Assembly (NCBI GenBank): GCA_002789635.1
Contig: PFTQ01000023.1
Span: 1-8,700 of the forward strand
Source: Candidatus Aenigmarchaeota archaeon CG_4_9_14_3_um_filter_37_18
GTDB lineage: Archaea > Aenigmatarchaeota > Aenigmatarchaeia > CG10238-14
DNA length: 8,700 nt
Direction of reading: 5' to 3'
Shown here: in pieces, positions 6,337 to 8,700 of the stretch
Layout of the letters: each line of letters opens with the position of its first letter
Position numbering within the stretch: the stretch's first letter is position 1
Translations under genes and position numbers: made by a program
The notes under the pieces: generated by a model
What the model was told of the DNA's origin: nothing
The model's database searches: none
What the model saw: the letters and a program-made list of their open reading frames with translations, nothing else

Positions 6337-6867
6337 TTGGCTAAAATAACAATGGAAGATGATTGCCTAGTCCCAGAAGGCCAATTAATAATCAAGTTCA
6401 GCGGGCCTAATCCTTTCAGGGCAGTTCAGGGGACGGCAAAATTTCTCAGAAAAGTTTGGGAAGTTGAAGCAAAAGACTACTGGGAAAGGGATTTCAGGTA
6501 TAACCCAGATGAAGATCCAAGGGGATTCTTTCTGACTTCATATATTAAGAAAACCTTAGACGGCTTCACTAGTGTGATTATAGAAACGATAATTCAAGGC
6601 AAACAACCATCCGACCCAAACAAAGAAGGCTGGTGCGAGATAAAAATAAGCGGTGTTTTGAAGACTTCATTCGGCGGAAGCACAATTTTTCAAGATACAA
6701 AAAATCCGATTGTCAGAAGCTTCTACTGGTTCTACGACAAATATTTCCACAGAATGCAGAGAATGAAGTATTTGGATTATTGGTGCAGGCATAAATTAGG
6801 CGAATTAAAAAGATTATACCAAGAAGCATTAGAAATAACGCCAACAGGGGAGGCAAGAGTACTATGA
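6337..6867 (+). CDS. Uncharacterised protein, paralog of the preceding gene, TTG start (176 aa)
   Basis: This is the second copy of the aromatic-rich family described for the 180-aa protein upstream, and no named family is recognised. Conserved blocks are EDDC..P (7-13), KFSGPNPFRAV (20-30), a helix ending in VWEV (40-43), YIKKTLDGF (69-77), CEIKISGVLKT (100-110), and a C-terminal helical part with KYLDYWC (144-150). The start is called as TTG at 6337 because GGGTGA (6326-6331, overlapping the upstream stop) is spaced 5 nt from it. The first in-frame ATG (6352) would lie 20 nt from that site and would leave only MEDDC of the N-terminus. An ATG at 6333 is in another frame and meets a stop after three codons. 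The 3' end overlaps the coiled-coil gene by ATGA, so translation is coupled. Divergence between the copies is high, so the duplication is old and they may form a heterodimer. Confidence 0.8.
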   Translation: MAKITMEDDCLVPEGQLIIKFSGPNPFRAVQGTAKFLRKVWEVEAKDYWERDFRYNPDEDPRGFFLTSYIKKTLDGFTSVIIETIIQGKQPSDPNKEGWCEIKISGVLKTSFGGSTIFQDTKNPIVRSFYWFYDKYFHRMQRMKYLDYWCRHKLGELKRLYQEALEITPTGEARVL

Positions 6868-7151
6868 GCATCTTCAGCAAGATTAGGAATAAGTTTAGGA
6901 GAAAAAAGTATGATAACCTCGAGGATTTGGAGAAGTTGACAAAAGGATTGCCGCCAGCCCCTCAAGAAATATCAGCGCAAACCAGCCTGCAAGAACAAGA
7001 TCAGAGAATACACATGGACAATGTCAAAGCCAGGCTCGACTTGATACTGACAGAATTAGACAACCTTAAGATGCAGAGCCAGATGGCAGCTGAACGCCTG
7101 AAAAACATCGAAAAAACATTAGCGGATATGAGAGGAATAAAATACTACTAA
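6864..7151 (+). CDS. Small coiled-coil protein (95 aa)
   Basis: The N-terminus (MSIFSKIRNKFRRKKYDNLE) is a basic amphipathic helix. A short Pro-containing linker (GLPPAPQEI, about 28-36) follows, then a long heptad-like helix from about 42 to 90 (ARLDLILTELDNLKMQ; ERLKNIEKTLADMRG) with Leu/Ile/Met at a/d-like positions. It is probably a cytosolic oligomerisation or scaffold protein, perhaps touching membrane or nucleic acid through the basic end. There is no cysteine and no enzymatic motif. The start is secured by GGGGAGG at 6847-6853 and the ATGA overlap with the 176-aa gene. The last 33 bp overlap the 3' end of the opposing secreted-protein gene. Co-translation with the two paralogs suggests one complex, which is inference. 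Confidence 0.8.
   Translation: MSIFSKIRNKFRRKKYDNLEDLEKLTKGLPPAPQEISAQTSLQEQDQRIHMDNVKARLDLILTELDNLKMQSQMAAERLKNIEKTLADMRGIKYY
7101..7116 (-). terminator. Probable oligo-T transcription terminator of the right minus-strand operon
   Basis: Read on the minus strand, TTTTTT (7116-7111) begins 2 nt after the TAA at 7121-7119 and is followed by TTTTT (7105-7101). Archaeal RNA polymerase commonly stops at such U-tracts without a hairpin. The tract lies inside the opposing 95-aa gene, where it reads as AAA-rich codons, so it may also be coincidental codon use. Confidence 0.45.
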
Positions 7152-7643
7152 GCCTGCAAGGAAAAACATCTGCATCATTCCGAATAGAGTGAATTCCGGC
7201 AGTGTTACTGGGAGCCCGCTGGAATTGCCGCTGGAAATATCAATAGAACTTGTTTTTTGCATCCCGCTATCAGATGTTACTGTAAATGTGATTGTTGCGC
7301 CTGGCTGAAAGACCTGGCCTAAAAGTATTATTGCCCCTTGGGTGTCTCCGATTTTTTCAGCACCAAGATTTTCTATTGTGTTGGATGCTAAATTAACATG
7401 TATTAGATGAGATAAATCAACTCCTTGAAACATATAATCTACTTGAGGCTCGCTTATTGTATAGCTGTCAGAACTAGACCCGGTGTTATGAACATATATC
7501 ATGAAAGGGGACGGCCGCCCTATTGTGAATACTCCTCCTCTTGCTGACCAAGTTTCAAAGTCATATGGAGCTGCTGCAGCATTGGGAGTGGAATATATTA
7601 TTCCCAGAAGAAAGAATACAATCAAAATATAATATCCTCTCAT
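7119..7643 (-). CDS. Secreted beta-sandwich protein with LPEF C-terminal anchor/sorting signal (174 aa)
   Basis: An N-terminal signal peptide (MRGYYILIVFFLLGIIYS, with likely cleavage in the Ala-rich stretch near 22-25) precedes a beta-rich domain. That domain shows YDFE...F.IG..SPFMIYVHNTGS..DSY (27-61), a pattern like CARDB/NEW3-type immunoglobulin-like domains of archaeal surface proteins. The C-terminus is LPEF (148-151), a hydrophobic helix (about 152-169) and a short polar SSHIR tail. This tripartite layout matches PEF-CTERM sorting signals processed by archaeosortases. The domain repeats the one in the upstream 194-aa protein, so they are paralogs. The basic tail is weaker than normal (one His and one Arg). 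ATG at 7643 overlaps the upstream stop as ATGA. It is the last gene of its operon and overlaps the convergent coiled-coil gene by 33 bp. It contains no cysteine. Confidence 0.75.
   Translation of the reverse strand: MRGYYILIVFFLLGIIYSTPNAAAAPYDFETWSARGGVFTIGRPSPFMIYVHNTGSSSDSYTISEPQVDYMFQGVDLSHLIHVNLASNTIENLGAEKIGDTQGAIILLGQVFQPGATITFTVTSDSGMQKTSSIDISSGNSSGLPVTLPEFTLFGMMQMFFLAGLVVFYSSHIR
7253..7258 (+). terminator. Weak candidate oligo-T terminator for the right-going operon
   Basis: TTTTTT at 7253-7258 is the first T-tract after the stop at 7151, about 100 nt downstream and inside the opposing gene. There is no T-tract directly after the stop, so termination of this operon may be inefficient and give antisense RNA across the secreted-protein gene. 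Weak evidence. Confidence 0.2.
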
Positions 7644-8224
7644 AGGCTAACACTTCTTCTTTTGATTGAAATATATCGAAAAATTCCAACTAACAAAATT
7701 AAACTCAGGAAACCCAGAATGGAAAACTCAGGCAGGCTCAGATAGTTGTCAGACTCTAGGATATACAATTCAGCAGATTTCTGGACGGCTGGCCTTGCCT
7801 GGGATGCTGCAGTGAATATCACTTTGCCTGTTGCGGTGCTTGAAAGAATGGTTATTTGAGGGTAGACCCTTTTCGTTTCTCCAGGGTTGATATCCTTTAT
7901 TAATGCTGCACCTGTCATGTCTACTAAGATCAAGTTTGGACTTGTTGAGATTATTTCATAAGACAGATCATAGCTGTCTGCATAAGAGCCTTTGTTTGTA
8001 ATATAAACAATGACTGGAGATTTTTCCCCTACTTTAAAGCTCCTTTCGCCGGAAACGCCGATTTCAAAATCATAGCATGAAGGATACCATATGCCAGCAT
8101 CGGTGCAGCACTCTCCTGTATCATAGCATTTTTTCTGGAGCGTGACTGGGTCCCTGCAGCAAAAGCCAGCATATACGCCTGCAATAAGCATCAGAAAAAC
8201 AATTGAAAAGATTATTCCTCTCAT
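7640..8224 (-). CDS. Secreted Cys-rich beta-sandwich protein with LPEF C-terminal anchor/sorting signal (194 aa)
   Basis: The start is called at ATG 8224, not at the longer in-frame ATG 8260. It gives an ATGA overlap with the upstream stop, puts the signal peptide (MRGIIFSIVFLMLIAGVYAG) at the N-terminus, and mirrors the ATGAGAGG junction of the next gene. After the signal peptide comes a six-cysteine module with pattern CC-x9-C-x5-CC-x9-C (C22, C23, C33, C39, C40, C50), likely disulfide-bonded outside the cell. A beta-sandwich follows with YDFEIGV, F.VGEKSPVIVYITNKGS..DSY (51-85), paralogous to the 174-aa protein. LPEF (164-167), a hydrophobic helix (about 168-183) and a basic tail (FRYISIKRRSVSL) form a PEF-CTERM-like signal. 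There is no lipobox, since the residue before the first Cys is Phe. It probably sits on the outer face of the membrane or envelope; its role is unknown. Confidence 0.75.
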   Translation of the reverse strand: MRGIIFSIVFLMLIAGVYAGFCCRDPVTLQKKCYDTGECCTDAGIWYPSCYDFEIGVSGERSFKVGEKSPVIVYITNKGSYADSYDLSYEIISTSPNLILVDMTGAALIKDINPGETKRVYPQITILSSTATGKVIFTAASQARPAVQKSAELYILESDNYLSLPEFSILGFLSLILLVGIFRYISIKRRSVSL

Positions 8225-8604
8225 CCGCACGCCTCTGGCTTTATTAAAAATCTTCTGCATATTTCTCTCTCCAACCCTTCTTTTGTAAATTCGTCAGCAT
8301 ATTCTTTTCCATTGACTATTATCTCAGGCACTCCGATGACTTGGTATTTTTCTATCAGCTGCTTGTCTTGTGCGCTTAGGCTTTCATCGCCTATATTTAT
8401 TGTTCTTATCGAGACTTTGTCTTTGAAGCTGCTTCTTATTCCGTCGATTATCTGGTCTGTCGCATTCACAACAATGCAGCTCGAGCCCTTAAAATAAATT
8501 ATCTCCACAATCCTGGTTTTTCCCCGGAGGCTGATGACAAGAAGCGTGGCTGCAATAAGGATTATTACGACAAGTCCAATGCCTGCTTTCTCGTCAATAG
8601 CCAT
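8221..8604 (-). CDS. Membrane-anchored thioredoxin-fold protein with degenerate active site (127 aa)
   Basis: Residues 9-26 (IGLVVIILIAATLLVISL) form one membrane helix, an uncleaved signal anchor. A compact thioredoxin-like domain follows: strand RIVEIIYF (31-38), active-site loop KGSSCIVV (39-46), strand VSIRTINIG (64-72), helix AQDKQLIEKYQV (78-89), the cis-Pro loop GVPEIIVNG (91-99), and a final helix (110-120). The usual CxxC is replaced by S-S-C43-I-V, so only one redox-site Cys remains. C116 and C126 lie in the last helix and tail. It may be a monothiol reductase, a disulfide chaperone for its Cys-rich operon partner, or a non-redox binding domain. The start at 8604 gives a 40-nt overlap with the preceding gene. 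No later ATG would keep the membrane helix. The stop overlaps the 194-aa start by ATGA. Confidence 0.75.
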   Translation of the reverse strand: MAIDEKAGIGLVVIILIAATLLVISLRGKTRIVEIIYFKGSSCIVVNATDQIIDGIRSSFKDKVSIRTINIGDESLSAQDKQLIEKYQVIGVPEIIVNGKEYADEFTKEGLEREICRRFLIKPEACG

Positions 8605-8700
8605 ACCACCACAACTAATATAAGCGCTAAAACCACTATCAATGCCTTAAAAGTATTTGTCCTGGCGAAAGATAAATCTTCTGGCTGCTTTGGCGGGATG
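8565..8700 (-). CDS. C-terminal end of a membrane protein, partial (runs off the right edge)
   Basis: One minus-strand frame is open from the window edge to a TAA at 8567-8565. It reads IPPKQPEDLSFARTNTF (about 17 residues), then a strong hydrophobic helix KALIVVLALILVVVVWLL, a basic TRKQ and a short ALDLS tail. The other two frames stop early and look non-coding. It would be a protein ending in a single C-terminal membrane helix, or the last helix of a longer membrane protein. The end overlaps the thioredoxin-fold gene by 40 nt in a different frame, which is long for this otherwise ATGA-coupled operon. No family can be named from 45 residues. Confidence 0.5.
   Translation of the reverse strand, partial: IPPKQPEDLSFARTNTFKALIVVLALILVVVVWLLTRKQALDLS

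Noticed and set aside
8225..8260. Upstream start at 8260 for the Cys-rich secreted protein (12 extra residues beginning MQKIF)
   Set aside because: The extension overlaps the thioredoxin-fold coding region by 40 nt and puts charged residues ahead of the signal peptide. The ATG at 8224 has the same ATGA-GAGG junction as the following gene.
1..8700. Provirus or mobile element
   Set aside because: There is no integrase, capsid, terminase, transposase, tRNA/att site, terminal inverted repeat or abrupt composition change. Unknown genes alone are not evidence.
1..8700. CRISPR arrays, tRNA or rRNA genes
   Set aside because: No regularly spaced repeats beyond the 21-bp pair at 5647-5678 and no cloverleaf or rRNA-like stretch was seen. 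Coding regions cover nearly all of the window.

Overview
The window looks like a piece of an archaeal genome, most likely a DPANN-type lineage (Woesearchaeota or Pacearchaeota-like). The signs are archaeal Shine-Dalgarno cores (GGTG, GGGTGA, GGAGG), a BRE/TATA-like promoter element, tightly packed operons with ATGA stop/start overlaps, an archaeal nucleotidyltransferase family, and secreted proteins ending in LPEF plus a membrane helix. The lineage is inferred from style and families, not from a marker gene.

Left block, minus strand (5576 down to 1): an apparent operon of six genes. It runs from two tiny membrane hairpin proteins (55 and 54 aa, the second easily missed) to a 636-aa helical protein of unknown family, then a 720-aa protein, a 300-aa nucleotidyltransferase-fold protein, and a second nucleotidyltransferase cut by the window edge. 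The 720-aa protein reads as an endonuclease IV/xylose-isomerase-like TIM barrel whose two halves are separated by about 330 mostly helical residues. Eight of the nine endonuclease IV metal-ligand positions appear to be kept.

Centre (5577-5788): a divergent intergenic region. It holds an 11-bp direct repeat spaced 21 bp apart, an overlapping 13-bp palindrome, an AT-rich box-A candidate for the left operon, and a clear BRE/TATA element for the right-going genes. Two operons may therefore share one regulator.

Right-going block (5789-7151): two tandem paralogous proteins (180 and 176 aa) of unknown family, then a 95-aa coiled-coil protein. They are linked by a 5-nt gap and an ATGA overlap.

Right block, minus strand (8700 down to 7119): a secretion/cell-surface operon. 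It contains the end of an unseen membrane protein, a membrane-anchored thioredoxin-fold protein with a degenerate single-cysteine active site, and two paralogous secreted beta-sandwich proteins. Each of those two has a signal peptide and a PEF-CTERM-like C-terminal sorting signal. This operon converges on the plus-strand operon, and the last genes overlap tail to tail by 33 bp.

The best candidate for an undescribed system is the left operon, possibly with the divergent paralog/coiled-coil operon: a split endonuclease IV-like enzyme, two nucleotidyltransferases, a large helical partner, and small membrane proteins. Its function is unknown. Nucleic acid or nucleotide processing is only an inference from the folds.
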